From Cronobacter universalis NCTC 9529 (GTDB lineage: Bacteria; Pseudomonadota; Gammaproteobacteria; Enterobacterales; Enterobacteriaceae), in assembly GCF_001277175.1 (NCBI RefSeq), contig NZ_CP012257.1:1426001-1490000 (forward strand): a stretch of DNA of 64,000 bases, in the 5' to 3' direction. Numbering within the stretch: position 1 is the first letter of the stretch; each line of letters begins with the position of its first letter. This document shows, in pieces, positions 1 through 9,133 of the stretch. The notes beneath the pieces were generated by a model. It was not told where the DNA came from. It was given only the letters and a program-made list of their open reading frames with translations, and ran no database searches. The position numbers and the translations under genes are program-made.

Positions 1-1091
1 TGCACGACCGGTTTTTCCAGCTTTTACTGATTACCGGCGTAATACTCTCCTTTTTTGTGCCTTTCGCGCCGCGCGAGTGGCCGCAGGCGGTGGACTGGCG
101 CACCATCATTACGCTTGCCGGGCTGATGATGCTCACCAAAGGCGTTGAACTCAGCGGTTATTTCGACGTGCTGGGCCGCCGCCTGGTGCGGCGCTTTGCG
201 ACAGAGCGCAGCCTGGCGCTGTTTCTGGTCTGCGCGGCCGCACTGCTCTCCACTTTCTTAACTAACGACGTGGCGCTGTTTATCGTGGTGCCGCTGACGC
301 TGACGCTGAAAAAACTGTGCGCCATTCCGGTTAACCGCCTCATTATTTTTGAAGCGCTGGCAGTCAACGCCGGTTCGCTGCTGACGCCCATCGGCAACCC
401 GCAGAATATTCTTTTGTGGGGCCGCTCCGGCCTCGCGTTTGGTGAATTTATTCTGCACATGGCGCCGCTCGCGCTGGCGCTGATGCTAAGCCTGCTGCTG
501 CTCTGCTGGTTTTGCTTTCCGGGCAAGGCGCTGCATTATCAGTCGCACGATAAACAGCACGACTGGCAGCCGCGTCTGGTCTGGAGCTGCCTTGCGTTCT
601 ATGTCGTGTTCTTAACCGCGCTGGAGCTGAATGTCGCGCTGTGGGGGCTGGCGCTGGTGGCGGCCGGGTTCCTGCTGGTGGCGCGCCGGGTGCTTATCAG
701 CATTGACTGGAGCCTGCTGCTGGTCTTCGTGGCGATGTTTATCGATGTGCATCTGCTGACCAGACTGCCTGCGCTGACCACCAGCCTGCATCATGTCTCG
801 CAGCTGCCGCCCGTGGGGCTGTACGCGCTGGGCATCGGCCTGTCGCAGTTTATCAGCAACGTACCGTCCACCATTTTGCTGCTCAATTATGTGCCGCCGA
901 CGACGCTGCTCGCCTGGGCGGTCAACATCGGCGGATTCGGGCTGCTGCCTGGCTCGCTGGCGAACCTGATTGCGCTGCGTATGGCGGCCGATCGCCGCAT
1001 CTGGTGGCGCTTTCACCTCTACTCGCTGCCGCTGCTGATCTGGTCGGCGCTGGTGGGTTATGCGCTGCTCTGGGCGCTCTTTCTCAGATAA
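1..1091 (+). CDS. ybiR: YbiR-like inner-membrane anion transporter, 5' end cut by the window
   Basis: The reading frame is open from base 3, so the gene starts before the window and only about a dozen N-terminal residues are missing. The product is a many-helix membrane protein of the SLC13/ArsB-type ion transporter superfamily. Motifs seen include STFLTNDVALFIVVPLT, the NAGSLLTPIGNPQN loop and, near the C-terminus, SNVPSTILLLNYV, which are the paired re-entrant loop signatures of this superfamily. The match to E. coli YbiR is close along the whole length, and the following ldtB-ybiT order agrees with E. coli once the inserted efflux operon is ignored. The substrate is not known. No terminator was seen before the next gene. 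Confidence 0.9.
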   Translation, partial: HDRFFQLLLITGVILSFFVPFAPREWPQAVDWRTIITLAGLMMLTKGVELSGYFDVLGRRLVRRFATERSLALFLVCAAALLSTFLTNDVALFIVVPLTLTLKKLCAIPVNRLIIFEALAVNAGSLLTPIGNPQNILLWGRSGLAFGEFILHMAPLALALMLSLLLLCWFCFPGKALHYQSHDKQHDWQPRLVWSCLAFYVVFLTALELNVALWGLALVAAGFLLVARRVLISIDWSLLLVFVAMFIDVHLLTRLPALTTSLHHVSQLPPVGLYALGIGLSQFISNVPSTILLLNYVPPTTLLAWAVNIGGFGLLPGSLANLIALRMAADRRIWWRFHLYSLPLLIWSALVGYALLWALFLR

Positions 1092-1191
1092 TGCTAATTT
1101 GTCAGTTTTTCCTGGAAAATGTATAGACTGCTCCTAAGTTTAGTAAACGGTATTTTGTGATGTTGTTAACTTACAGGACTGTTGCTGAACT

Positions 1192-2349
1192 ATGGCGGAA
1201 AACCACAATAACAACGCTGACGAAGAGAAACGTCAGGACCCACAAGACGATCACAGCAAAAACGAGGATAACGGCAAGAGCAACGGGAAAGGCGAGGGGG
1301 AAACCCGCAAGCGCCCCGGTAAAAAGCCGCTGATTATCCTCGGCATCGTTGTCATCATTATGGTTATCGGGGCCATCATCTGGTGGTTTATGACCCGTAA
1401 CCTGGAAACCACCGACGACGCCTTTATCGAAGGCGATGCCGTGACCGTCGCGCCGAAAGTGGCGGGGTATGTCACGGAACTTCGCGTCAAAGATAACCAG
1501 CGGGTGAAAAAAGGCGATTTGCTGGTCGTTATCGACCCGCGCGACGCCGCCGCACAGCGCGATCAGGCCCAGGCGCAGCTGTCGCTTGCCGAGTCGCAGC
1601 TCCACCAGGCGCAGGCGCAACTGGCGCTCGCCAAAGTGCAGTACCCGGCGCAGCGTGACCAGGCGAAAGCACAGGTGCTGCGCGCGCAGGCGGAGCTTGC
1701 CAACGCCCGCGCCGAATATCAGCGCCAGCGCGGCGTTGACCCGCGCGCCACCTCGAAACAAAACATCGACGCCGCCAGCGCCCAGCTGCGCAGCGCCGAA
1801 GCCGGGCTTGCCAACGCGCAGGCGCAGCTGGAAGTCGCCGAACAGGTGCAACTGCAAATCCGTCAGCAGGAAACCAACGTCGAAGCGCGCCAGAGCCAGG
1901 TGGCGCAGGCCCGCGCGCAGCTGCAAACGGCCGAACTGAACCTCTCTTACACCGAAGTGCGCGCGCCGTTCGACGGCTATGTCACTAAGCGTAACGTTCA
2001 GAACGGCACGCTGGTGCAGGCGGGCAGCGCGCTCTTTTCGCTGGTGTCGCCGGACATCTGGGTGGTGGCGAACTTTAAAGAGTCGCAGCTTGAGCGGATG
2101 CGGCCCGGCGATAAAGTTGAGATCTCCGTGGACGCGTTTCCCGATCTCGAACTCCAGGGCCATGTCGAGAGCATTCAGCAGGGCAGCGGCTCGCGCTTCT
2201 CGGCGTTTCCGGCGGAAAACGCCACCGGCAACTTTGTGAAAATCGTCCAGCGCGTGCCGGTGAAAATCGTTATCGACAAAGGGCTTGAAAACTGGAACCA
2301 GCCGCTGCCGCTGGGGCTGTCCGTCGAGCCTGAGGTGACGGTGGAATGA
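1192..2349 (+). CDS. EmrA/HlyD-family periplasmic adaptor of a tripartite efflux pump
   Basis: The 385-residue protein has one membrane anchor (about residues 46-68, IILGIVVIIMVIGAIIWWF), a biotinyl-lipoyl half domain after it (TDDAFIEGDAVTVAPKVAGYV), a long Ala/Gln-rich coiled-coil hairpin (about 120-250) and a beta-barrel part with the family motif YTEVRAPFDGYV. It should link the MFS pump encoded next to the outer-membrane channel. The unusual part is the cytosolic N-terminus: about 45 residues very rich in Asn, Asp, Glu and Lys, longer than in EmrA. The stop overlaps the start of the next gene (ATGA). An 11-bp palindrome, GTTTAGTAAAC at 1138-1148, lies between ybiR and this start. The drug or substrate is unknown. 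Confidence 0.88.
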   Translation: MAENHNNNADEEKRQDPQDDHSKNEDNGKSNGKGEGETRKRPGKKPLIILGIVVIIMVIGAIIWWFMTRNLETTDDAFIEGDAVTVAPKVAGYVTELRVKDNQRVKKGDLLVVIDPRDAAAQRDQAQAQLSLAESQLHQAQAQLALAKVQYPAQRDQAKAQVLRAQAELANARAEYQRQRGVDPRATSKQNIDAASAQLRSAEAGLANAQAQLEVAEQVQLQIRQQETNVEARQSQVAQARAQLQTAELNLSYTEVRAPFDGYVTKRNVQNGTLVQAGSALFSLVSPDIWVVANFKESQLERMRPGDKVEISVDAFPDLELQGHVESIQQGSGSRFSAFPAENATGNFVKIVQRVPVKIVIDKGLENWNQPLPLGLSVEPEVTVE

Positions 2350-3917
2350 GCGAGCAGCCCCACAGCGGCTGGCGCCCGGCCAGCAACCCCTGGTCCGTCG
2401 CGATCGTCGTGACGATCGCGGTGTTCATGGAGATCCTCGACACCACCATCGTCAACGTGGCGCTGCCGCACATCGCCGGGTCGCTGTCGTCGAGCTATTC
2501 CGAATCGACGTGGGTCCTGACCTCGTATCTGGTGGCGAACGGCATCGTGCTGCCGCTGTCGGCGTTTTTCAGCCGGCTGTTCGGGCGCAAACAGTTTTTC
2601 CTGATTTGCATCGTGATGTTTACCGTCTGCTCGTTTCTGTGCGGCATCGCCACTGAGCTCTGGCAAATTATTCTGTTTCGTATTTTGCAGGGTTTTTTCG
2701 GCGGCGGCCTCCAGCCGACGCAGCAGTCGGTGCTGCTCGATTACTTTAAGCCGGAAGATCGCGGCAAGGCGTTCGGGCTTTCTTCCATCGCGATTATCGT
2801 CGCGCCTGTTCTCGGCCCGACGCTCGGCGGCTGGATAACCGATAACTACTCCTGGCGCTGGGTCTTTTTCATCAACATTCCGGTCGGCATCGTCTGCGTG
2901 CTGGCGGTCTATCAGTTGCTGGAAGATCCGCCGTGGGAGAAAAAGTCCGAGGAGAAAATCCCGGTGGACTGGACGGGCATCGGCCTTATCGCGCTGGGTC
3001 TCGGCTGCCTTCAGGTGATGCTCGATCGCGGCGAAGACGAAGACTGGTTCGCGTCCGATTTTATCCGCACCTTCGCGGTGCTGACGCTTATCGGCATTGT
3101 GGGCGCGATTTACTGGCTCATCTATACCCGCCGTCCGGTGGTGGATCTGCACTGCGTGCGGGATAAAAACTTCGCCGTCTCCAGCGTGCTGATGGCGGGC
3201 ATGGCGCTGATCCTCTACGGCAGCTCGGTGGTTATTCCGCAGCTTGCGCAGCAGGATCTCGGCTACACCGCCACCTGGTCGGGGCTGATACTCTCGCCCG
3301 GCGCGGTGCTTATCGTCTTTACCATTCCGATTGTGCTGAAGCTGATGCCGCTGGTGCAGACCCGCTGGATTATCGCCTTCGGCTTCCTCTGCCTTGGCGT
3401 GTCGTTTTTCTGGTCGCGCAATCTGGTGCCGAACGTCGATTTCGAAACGCTGATGCTGATGCGCAGCGCGCAGTCGATCGGGCTTGGCTTTTTGTTTGTG
3501 CCGCTTACTACGATTGCGTTTATCACTATTCCGCAGCGGCTCAACGCCGACGCGGCGGCGCTGTTTACGATGTTCCGCAACGTCGCGGGCTCGATAGGGA
3601 TTTCGCTTTCCACCGCCGCGATTACCGAGCGCGCGCAGGTGCAGAGCGCCCATCTGAGCGCGCACATGACGCCTTTTGACGAACAGTTCCAGCAGGCGAT
3701 ACGCAGCGGCGCCGCGGCGGTGCGCAATTTCACAGCACAACTGGGCGACCCAACCGGCATCGCCACCGGGCAGCTTTATAAAACCATGATTGCCCAGTCG
3801 CGCATCCTCGCGTATGTCGACGTGTTCACGATGCTGAGCGTGGTGGCGATCCTGTTGATTCCGTTTTGTTTATTGCTTTCGCCCATCAAGAGCGAAGGCT
3901 CCGCAGGAGCACATTAA
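2346..3917 (+). CDS. DHA2-family MFS multidrug exporter (EmrB-like, 14 TM)
   Basis: This 523-residue protein is a drug:proton antiporter of the DHA2 family. Seen in it are LDTTIVNVALPHIAGSL in TM1 (motif D1 of the 14-TM family), FFSRLFGRKQFF (motif A), a TM4 arginine stretch ILFRILQGFFGGG (motif B) and the antiporter motif C region IAIIVAPVLGPTLGGWI. It starts within the stop of the adaptor gene and ends one base before the outer-membrane gene, so the three genes form one operon and one envelope-spanning pump. It is EmrB-like in type but is not at the emrAB locus; substrates cannot be read from sequence. No local regulator gene accompanies the operon. Confidence 0.88.
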   Translation: MSEQPHSGWRPASNPWSVAIVVTIAVFMEILDTTIVNVALPHIAGSLSSSYSESTWVLTSYLVANGIVLPLSAFFSRLFGRKQFFLICIVMFTVCSFLCGIATELWQIILFRILQGFFGGGLQPTQQSVLLDYFKPEDRGKAFGLSSIAIIVAPVLGPTLGGWITDNYSWRWVFFINIPVGIVCVLAVYQLLEDPPWEKKSEEKIPVDWTGIGLIALGLGCLQVMLDRGEDEDWFASDFIRTFAVLTLIGIVGAIYWLIYTRRPVVDLHCVRDKNFAVSSVLMAGMALILYGSSVVIPQLAQQDLGYTATWSGLILSPGAVLIVFTIPIVLKLMPLVQTRWIIAFGFLCLGVSFFWSRNLVPNVDFETLMLMRSAQSIGLGFLFVPLTTIAFITIPQRLNADAAALFTMFRNVAGSIGISLSTAAITERAQVQSAHLSAHMTPFDEQFQQAIRSGAAAVRNFTAQLGDPTGIATGQLYKTMIAQSRILAYVDVFTMLSVVAILLIPFCLLLSPIKSEGSAGAH

Positions 3918-3918
3918 T

Positions 3919-5460
3919 ATGTCCGGGAGAGTGACCTTCCCCTTATCACTTACGGCGCTGGCGCTGCTGCTGGCAGGCTGCGCGGTCGGCCCCGATTACC
4001 AGCCGCCGGAACCCGTCACGCCGGGCGCCTTTGGCGAAACGGCCCGGCAGAACGCGCCGGATGTGGCCTCGAAGGCGCATAGCGCCGCGCCGGACCCGCG
4101 CTGGTGGCGCACCTTTAAATCGCCGCAGCTCGACAGCCTGATCGAGCGCGCCATCGCCGGCAACTTATCGCTACAGCAAACCGTGCTGCGTATCGCGGGC
4201 GCCCGTGAACAGATAAACCAGGCGGGCGGCGCGTTTTTCCCGGCGGTCAACGGCAACGTGCGCGCCACGCGCCAGCAGCTCGGCCTGGAAGGCGAGCTGA
4301 AATCGCATGATGTCTATGGTCAGCTTAGTGACGTCGATCCGCAAATCAGTTCCGCGCTCGGGCCGCTGACGCAGCCCATTAATCTCTACCAGGGCAGCTT
4401 TGACGCGCAGTGGGAAATCGACCTGTGGGGCAAAGTGCGCCGTCAGGTGGAGGCCGCAGACGCGCAGCAGAAGGCGGCGATTGAGCAGCGCAACGACGCG
4501 CTGGTCTCGCTCGAAGCCGAAGTGGCGCGCGCCTGGCTGCAACTGCGCGGCGCGCAGAGCATTCTCGCCACCATGAATCAACAAATCGCCTCGGCGCAGC
4601 AGACGCTGGAGCTGACCGAAAGCCGCCAGCGAAGCGGGCTGTCGCCGCAGCTGGATGTGGAAAACGCCCGCGCCCAGCTCGGCACGCTCCAGGCGCAGCT
4701 GCCGCAGTACCAGGCGCAGGAGCGCCAGGCGATGAACGGGCTGGCGGTACTGCTTGGCAAGCCGCCGGGCGCGCTCGACGCCGAATTGCAGGCCGCGCAG
4801 CCGCTGCCGGATCTGCCGGAAATCGTGCCGGTGGGCATTCCGTCGACGCTGGCGCGCCGTCGCCCTGACGTGCGCGAAGCCGAGGCGCGGCTCCACGCCG
4901 CGACCGCGCAAATCGGGGTATCCGTGGCGCAGCTCTTCCCGAGCCTGTCGCTCTCCGGCCAGTTTGGGCTGCGTAACAGCGAAACCGATTATCTGACCGA
5001 CTGGAGCAGCCACTTCTACAGCTTCGGCCCGCAGGTTTCCATTCCCATCTTCCAGGGCGGGCGGCTGGTCTCCAGCGTGAAACTGACCCGCGCGGAGCAG
5101 GGCGCGGCGGCGTTGCAGTATCGCCAGACGGTGCTGACGGCGTTAAGCGATGTGGAAAATGCGCTGGTCAGCTACCGCACCGACCAGCAGCGCGAGGCGG
5201 GGCTTGAGAAAACCCTGGACGCGCTGCAAACCTCGTTCGATCTGGCGAGCGACAGCTACCGCAAAGGCATCGCAACGTTTATTGAAGTGCTCGACGCCCA
5301 GCGCCAGCTGGCGCAGGCCGAGCAGCAGCGCGCGCAGGCGCGGGTGCAGAGCAGCCTGGATCTCGTCGCGCTCTACAAAGCGCTCGGCGGCGGCTGGGAG
5401 CCGTATCAGAACGTGCGCCTGCCAGACTACGACGTTTTTGGCCCCGCGCCGCGCGGCTGA
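3919..5460 (+). CDS. NodT/TolC-family outer-membrane efflux lipoprotein
   Basis: The 513-residue product has a lipoprotein signal ending in the lipobox LLLAGC (Cys about residue 21), then the family opening AVGPDYQPPEP, and two OEP repeats of long coiled-coil helices with motifs such as ALVSLEAEVARAWLQLRGAQ and ARRRPDVREAEARLHAATAQIG. It should form the trimeric outer-membrane duct for the adaptor and MFS pump upstream, from which its ATG is separated by one base. The C-terminus (PYQNVRLPDYDVFGPAPRG) looks complete. An imperfect GC-rich hairpin follows at about 5488-5512 without a T-run, so termination there is uncertain. Confidence 0.88.
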   Translation: MSGRVTFPLSLTALALLLAGCAVGPDYQPPEPVTPGAFGETARQNAPDVASKAHSAAPDPRWWRTFKSPQLDSLIERAIAGNLSLQQTVLRIAGAREQINQAGGAFFPAVNGNVRATRQQLGLEGELKSHDVYGQLSDVDPQISSALGPLTQPINLYQGSFDAQWEIDLWGKVRRQVEAADAQQKAAIEQRNDALVSLEAEVARAWLQLRGAQSILATMNQQIASAQQTLELTESRQRSGLSPQLDVENARAQLGTLQAQLPQYQAQERQAMNGLAVLLGKPPGALDAELQAAQPLPDLPEIVPVGIPSTLARRRPDVREAEARLHAATAQIGVSVAQLFPSLSLSGQFGLRNSETDYLTDWSSHFYSFGPQVSIPIFQGGRLVSSVKLTRAEQGAAALQYRQTVLTALSDVENALVSYRTDQQREAGLEKTLDALQTSFDLASDSYRKGIATFIEVLDAQRQLAQAEQQRAQARVQSSLDLVALYKALGGGWEPYQNVRLPDYDVFGPAPRG

Positions 5461-5587
5461 ATCTGCAATGAGCTCGCAACGCCTTCCGCCTCTGGAGAGA
5501 GGGGCGGTGGAAGAGAGAGTTCATTGCGCTCAGGCACGTTTTTCGCCTGAGTAACAACGGATAACGACAATTCATCAGGAGAAAGGT

Positions 5588-6088
5588 ATGTTTGAGTTAT
5601 TACTGGAGCCAGCAAAATTATTTATTAACGCAGGCATGGACAGCTTCAAAAAGTCAAAAGAGCTGGCTAACCTGAAAATTGCGGTCAGGCAGCGGATTAT
5701 CCGGGAAATTAAGCTCAACGCCGCAGTGCTTGATGAAATAATCAAAAACTATTACGAAAAAGAAGGCTCCGTAGCGGAGAAAAATGCGCTCATTATGGCA
5801 TTGCGGACCCGTGCCTTCGACGAGCTTAATGACGGCGCTATTCCGGTATCGCTTTTGATAAGCGGCAATGCGGATCACTGGCCTTCCGCCACGACTAAAG
5901 ATGAAAAAGAGCGTTATCTGAAGTATCTCAGCAGTATCAAAACCACCATTGACCTCCTAGACCGCGCCTATTATCGCATTCATATCGCCCGTATTCTCGC
6001 CAGCAGCGGTAAATGCGATTCTGACCTTAAATATATCCGCTATATGCTTACCGCTTTGATCGTCAACCTGCGTGATGAAGAGAGCTGA
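5588..6088 (+). CDS. Hypothetical protein, 166 aa
   Basis: I do not recognise this gene. It starts with a strong Shine-Dalgarno (AGGAGAAAGG directly upstream of ATG), which supports it as real, and it is AT-richer than its neighbours. The protein looks soluble, alpha-helical and charged, with no signal peptide, transmembrane segment or recognisable catalytic motif; the middle (DLLDRAYYRIHIARILASSGK) is predicted helical. It sits alone between the inserted efflux operon and the terminators of ldtB, with 127 bp of spacing from the outer-membrane gene, so it is either a last member of that operon or an independent insert. The composition suggests acquisition by transfer. Confidence 0.6.
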   Translation: MFELLLEPAKLFINAGMDSFKKSKELANLKIAVRQRIIREIKLNAAVLDEIIKNYYEKEGSVAEKNALIMALRTRAFDELNDGAIPVSLLISGNADHWPSATTKDEKERYLKYLSSIKTTIDLLDRAYYRIHIARILASSGKCDSDLKYIRYMLTALIVNLRDEES

Positions 6089-6112
6089 AATAGCCTGCGC
6101 GTAAGGAACGAA

Positions 6113-6150
6113 AACAAAAAAAGCCAGCATCACAAGGTGATTGCCGGCTT
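6113..6150 (-). terminator. Rho-independent terminator of ldtB (second of two)
   Basis: Read on the minus strand, an imperfect stem AAGCCGGCAATCAC / GTGATGCTGGCTT is followed by a run of seven T. It lies downstream of ldtB and just after the stop of the convergent 166-aa gene. Confidence 0.7.
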
Positions 6151-6159
6151 CTCAGAGTG

Positions 6160-6194
6160 AAAAAACCGTCTGTCTTTATCTTACTTTCAGACGG
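6160..6194 (-). terminator. Rho-independent terminator of ldtB (first of two)
   Basis: On the minus strand, CCGTCTG and CAGACGG pair around a 15-base loop and are followed by TTTTTT. It is the first hairpin met after the ldtB stop. Confidence 0.6.
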
Positions 6195-6224
6195 CTATTG
6201 CGCTCGTTTTCTCTCAGTATGTGC

Positions 6225-7145
6225 TTAATTCAGACGGACCGGCATACCGGAACGGTTCTGCACCGCCTGCTCAACGACGTTCTGATCGACATCGCTCTGG
6301 CTGGTGACGGTGGTCACCGCTTTGGTCAGCGTAATCGGCACCAGTTCGTTGTTGTTGATCTGATCTTCGCTGGTGGAGAGCGGGTTATGCACCTCGATGT
6401 AACGGCTGCCATCCGGCTCGGTGGTCGCTTTCACCGGCTCGTTGACGAACTGTACGCGGGTGCCGACCGGCACGTTCTCGAACAGGAATTTAATGTCTTC
6501 GTTACGCAGACGCACGCAGCCGTGGCTCACGCGCAGGCCGATACCGAAGTTGGCGTTGGTGCCGTGAATAGCGTACAGGCGGCCGATATAGAGCGCGTAG
6601 AGGCCCATCGGGTTATCCGGGCCAGCCGGTACCACCGGCGGCAGCGGTTCGCCCGCGGCAGCGTACTCCGCGTGCATCTTGGCGGTCGGCGTCCAGGTCG
6701 GGTTCGCGCGCTTGCGCTCGACTTTCGTCACCCAGTTGATCGGGGTGTCTTTACCGAGCTGGCCGATGCCGATCGGCAGCACGATAACCGTGTTGGTGCC
6801 TTGCGGGTAGTAATACAGACGCATTTCGGCGCTGTTAATCACAATGCCTTCATGCGGCGTATCCGGCAGGATCAGCTGCTGAGGAATGTTCAGAATGGTG
6901 CCGCCTTTCGGCAGATACGGGTCGACGCCCGGGTTGGCCTCCAGCATGTTGGAAAGCCCCATCTGATACTGTGCGGCGAAATCTTCCAGCGGCAGGTTAT
7001 TGCCTTCCGGGATTGTCACCACCTGGTTTTCACCCACCAGACGGCTACCGTCGGTCGGCAGAGGATAAGTCACCGCAGAGGCGGAGTTACAAAACCCGAC
7101 GACTGCGAAGGCTGCCACTAAAAGCGTGCGTAATTTCATCTTCAT
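6225..7145 (-). CDS. ldtB: L,D-transpeptidase LdtB (YbiS)
   Basis: LdtB attaches Braun lipoprotein to peptidoglycan meso-diaminopimelate in the periplasm. The 306-residue product has a signal peptide (cleavage near ASA-VTYP, about residue 24), a LysM-like segment (about 40-90) and a YkuD catalytic domain ending with the active-site motif [20 protein letters not shown], in which the Cys is the nucleophile. Near-identity to E. coli YbiS extends through the C-terminal tail [10 protein letters not shown]. The start at 7145 (MKMKLRTLL) was preferred to an ATG three codons upstream because it gives the usual signal peptide; neither start has a strong ribosome site. Two terminators follow. Confidence 0.95.
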   Translation of the reverse strand: MKMKLRTLLVAAFAVVGFCNSASAVTYPLPTDGSRLVGENQVVTIPEGNNLPLEDFAAQYQMGLSNMLEANPGVDPYLPKGGTILNIPQQLILPDTPHEGIVINSAEMRLYYYPQGTNTVIVLPIGIGQLGKDTPINWVTKVERKRANPTWTPTAKMHAEYAAAGEPLPPVVPAGPDNPMGLYALYIGRLYAIHGTNANFGIGLRVSHGCVRLRNEDIKFLFENVPVGTRVQFVNEPVKATTEPDGSRYIEVHNPLSTSEDQINNNELVPITLTKAVTTVTSQSDVDQNVVEQAVQNRSGMPVRLN

Positions 7146-7364
7146 GTTATGCAAATATCGTTGCCGGACCGGCCGTTAGAGTGAACGAAAGAATACAGGG
7201 AGCGCATTATATGTGCATTCTCCGTGGCAGGGAATTGAGATGTGTGCTTATTCACATTTTTTTCCCATTCCTGAGTCAGTGTAGTCAGCCCATTGACGGG
7301 GGAAATAAATTCGGAGTTATGGCATAATGCGTTGTTTATCACACATCTTACCCAGGAATTACGC

Positions 7365-8957
7365 GTGTTAGTTACCAGCAACGTCACCATGCAGTTCGGC
7401 AGTAAGCCGCTGTTTGAAAACATTTCCGTCAAGTTCGGCGGCGGCAACCGTTACGGTCTGATTGGCGCCAACGGGAGCGGCAAGTCCACTTTCATGAAGA
7501 TCCTCGGCGGCGATTTACAGCCGAGCGCGGGCAACGTCTCGCTCGATCCTAACGAACGCATCGGTAAGCTGCGCCAGGATCAGTTCGCGTTTGAACAATA
7601 CACCGTGCTGGATACCGTGATCATGGGCCACGGCGAACTGTGGGAAGTGAAGCAGGAGCGCGATCGCATCTACGCGCTGCCGGAGATGAGCGAAGAAGAC
7701 GGCTATAAAGTGGCCGATCTCGAAGTGAAATATGGCGAGATGGACGGCTACAGCGCGGAGTCCCGCGCGGGCGAGCTGCTGCTGGGCGTCGGCATTCCGC
7801 TGGAGCAGCATTACGGCCCGATGAGCGAAGTCGCCCCTGGCTGGAAGCTGCGTGTCCTGCTGGCGCAGGCGCTGTTCTCTAACCCGGACATCCTGCTGCT
7901 CGATGAACCGACGAACAACCTGGACATCGACACCATTCGCTGGCTGGAACAGACGCTCAACGATCGCGACAGCACCATGATTATTATTTCGCACGACCGT
8001 CACTTCCTGAACATGGTCTGCACGCACATGGCGGATCTCGACTACGGCGAACTGCGCGTCTATCCGGGCAACTATGACGAATACATGACCGCCGCCACCC
8101 AGGCGCGCGAGCGTCTGCTGGCGGACAACGCCAAGAAAAAAGCCCAGATTGCCGACCTGCAATCGTTCGTGAGCCGCTTTAGCGCCAACGCCTCGAAATC
8201 CCGTCAGGCGACCTCCCGCGCCCGCCAGATTGATAAAATCAAACTGGAAGAGGTGAAAGCCTCCAGCCGCCAGAACCCGTTTATCCGCTTCGAGCAGGAT
8301 AAAAAGCTGTTCCGCAACGCGCTGGAAGTGGAAGCGATGACCAAAGGCTTCGATAACGGCCCGCTGTTTAAAAACGTCGGCCTGCTGCTGGAAGTGGGCG
8401 AGAAGCTGGCTATCCTCGGCGCCAACGGCGTGGGTAAATCCACCATGCTGAAAACGCTGGTGGGCGAACTGCAACCGGATAACGGCACCGTGAAATGGTC
8501 TGAGAATGCGCAGATTGGCTACTACGCGCAGGATCACGAATATGAGTTCGACAACGATCTGACCGTGTTTGAATGGATGAGCCAGTGGAAGCAGGAAGGC
8601 GACGACGAGCAGGCGGTTCGCAGCATTCTTGGACGTCTGCTGTTCAGCCAGGACGACATCAAAAAGCCCGCCAAAGTGCTCTCCGGTGGTGAAAAGGGGC
8701 GTATGCTGTTCGGCAAGCTGATGATGGAAAAACCGAACATTCTGGTGATGGACGAACCGACCAACCACCTGGATATGGAATCGATCGAATCGCTGAACGC
8801 CGCGCTGGAAATGTACCAGGGCACGCTGATTTTCGTCTCCCACGACCGTGAGTTCGTCAGCTCTCTCGCGACCCGCGTAATTGAAATCACCCCGGAACGC
8901 GTGGTGGATTTCTCCGGCGGCTACGAAGATTATCTGCGCAGCAAAGGCATCGAATAA
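7365..8957 (+). CDS. ybiT: ABC-F family ATPase YbiT
   Basis: YbiT is a cytosolic ABC-F protein, a family that acts on the ribosome; it has no membrane segments. Two ABC cassettes are visible: Walker [10 protein letters not shown] (about residue 38) with [11 protein letters not shown], and a second Walker [10 protein letters not shown] (about 355) with [10 protein letters not shown] and signature LSGGEKGR, joined by a basic linker rich in Arg/Lys ([17 protein letters not shown]). The GTG at 7365 with an upstream AGGA gives 530 residues, as in E. coli; the longer frame from 7293 has no support. It is followed by a REP pair and a bidirectional terminator. Confidence 0.95.
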   Translation: MLVTSNVTMQFGSKPLFENISVKFGGGNRYGLIGANGSGKSTFMKILGGDLQPSAGNVSLDPNERIGKLRQDQFAFEQYTVLDTVIMGHGELWEVKQERDRIYALPEMSEEDGYKVADLEVKYGEMDGYSAESRAGELLLGVGIPLEQHYGPMSEVAPGWKLRVLLAQALFSNPDILLLDEPTNNLDIDTIRWLEQTLNDRDSTMIIISHDRHFLNMVCTHMADLDYGELRVYPGNYDEYMTAATQARERLLADNAKKKAQIADLQSFVSRFSANASKSRQATSRARQIDKIKLEEVKASSRQNPFIRFEQDKKLFRNALEVEAMTKGFDNGPLFKNVGLLLEVGEKLAILGANGVGKSTMLKTLVGELQPDNGTVKWSENAQIGYYAQDHEYEFDNDLTVFEWMSQWKQEGDDEQAVRSILGRLLFSQDDIKKPAKVLSGGEKGRMLFGKLMMEKPNILVMDEPTNHLDMESIESLNAALEMYQGTLIFVSHDREFVSSLATRVIEITPERVVDFSGGYEDYLRSKGIE

Positions 8958-8985
8958 TTTTCGCGTCGCCGCGTTGTTGGCGGAT

Positions 8986-9064
8986 GGCGGGTGCGCTAAC
9001 GCTTACCCGCCCTACGGGAAGTGTTTTTATCGTCAGTAGGGTGGGTAAGCGAAGCGCACCCACC
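8986..9064. repeat. REP-like palindrome pair downstream of ybiT
   Basis: Two inversely oriented copies occur: GGCGGGTGCGCTAACGCTTACCCGCCCTAC at 8986-9015 is split here as a palindromic unit starting GGCGGGTGCGC, and its mate GTAGGGTGGGTAAGCGAAGC... lies at 9036-9064. The same unit recurs at four other intergenic sites of the window. Confidence 0.85.
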
Positions 9065-9090
9065 GTTTGCGCGAAGATGAAACCGAAAAC

Positions 9091-9120
9091 AAAAAGGCGG
9101 GTCTGTGACCCGCCTTTTTA
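9091..9120. terminator. Bidirectional terminator between ybiT and the GH31 gene
   Basis: AAAAAGGCGGGTC and GACCCGCCTTTTT form a 13-bp stem with a 3-base loop and have T-runs on both strands. It serves the convergent ybiT and GH31 transcripts. Confidence 0.85.
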
Positions 9121-9133
9121 CGTTATTGCCCGC

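Noticed and set aside
2175..3740. A 521-codon minus-strand frame opposite the efflux MFS gene
   Set aside because: It is antisense to a clear MFS protein, has His/Arg/Asp-rich low-complexity content typical of high-GC shadow frames, and lacks domains.
5488..5512. Hairpin after the outer-membrane efflux gene as a terminator
   Set aside because: The stem is imperfect and is not followed by a T-run.
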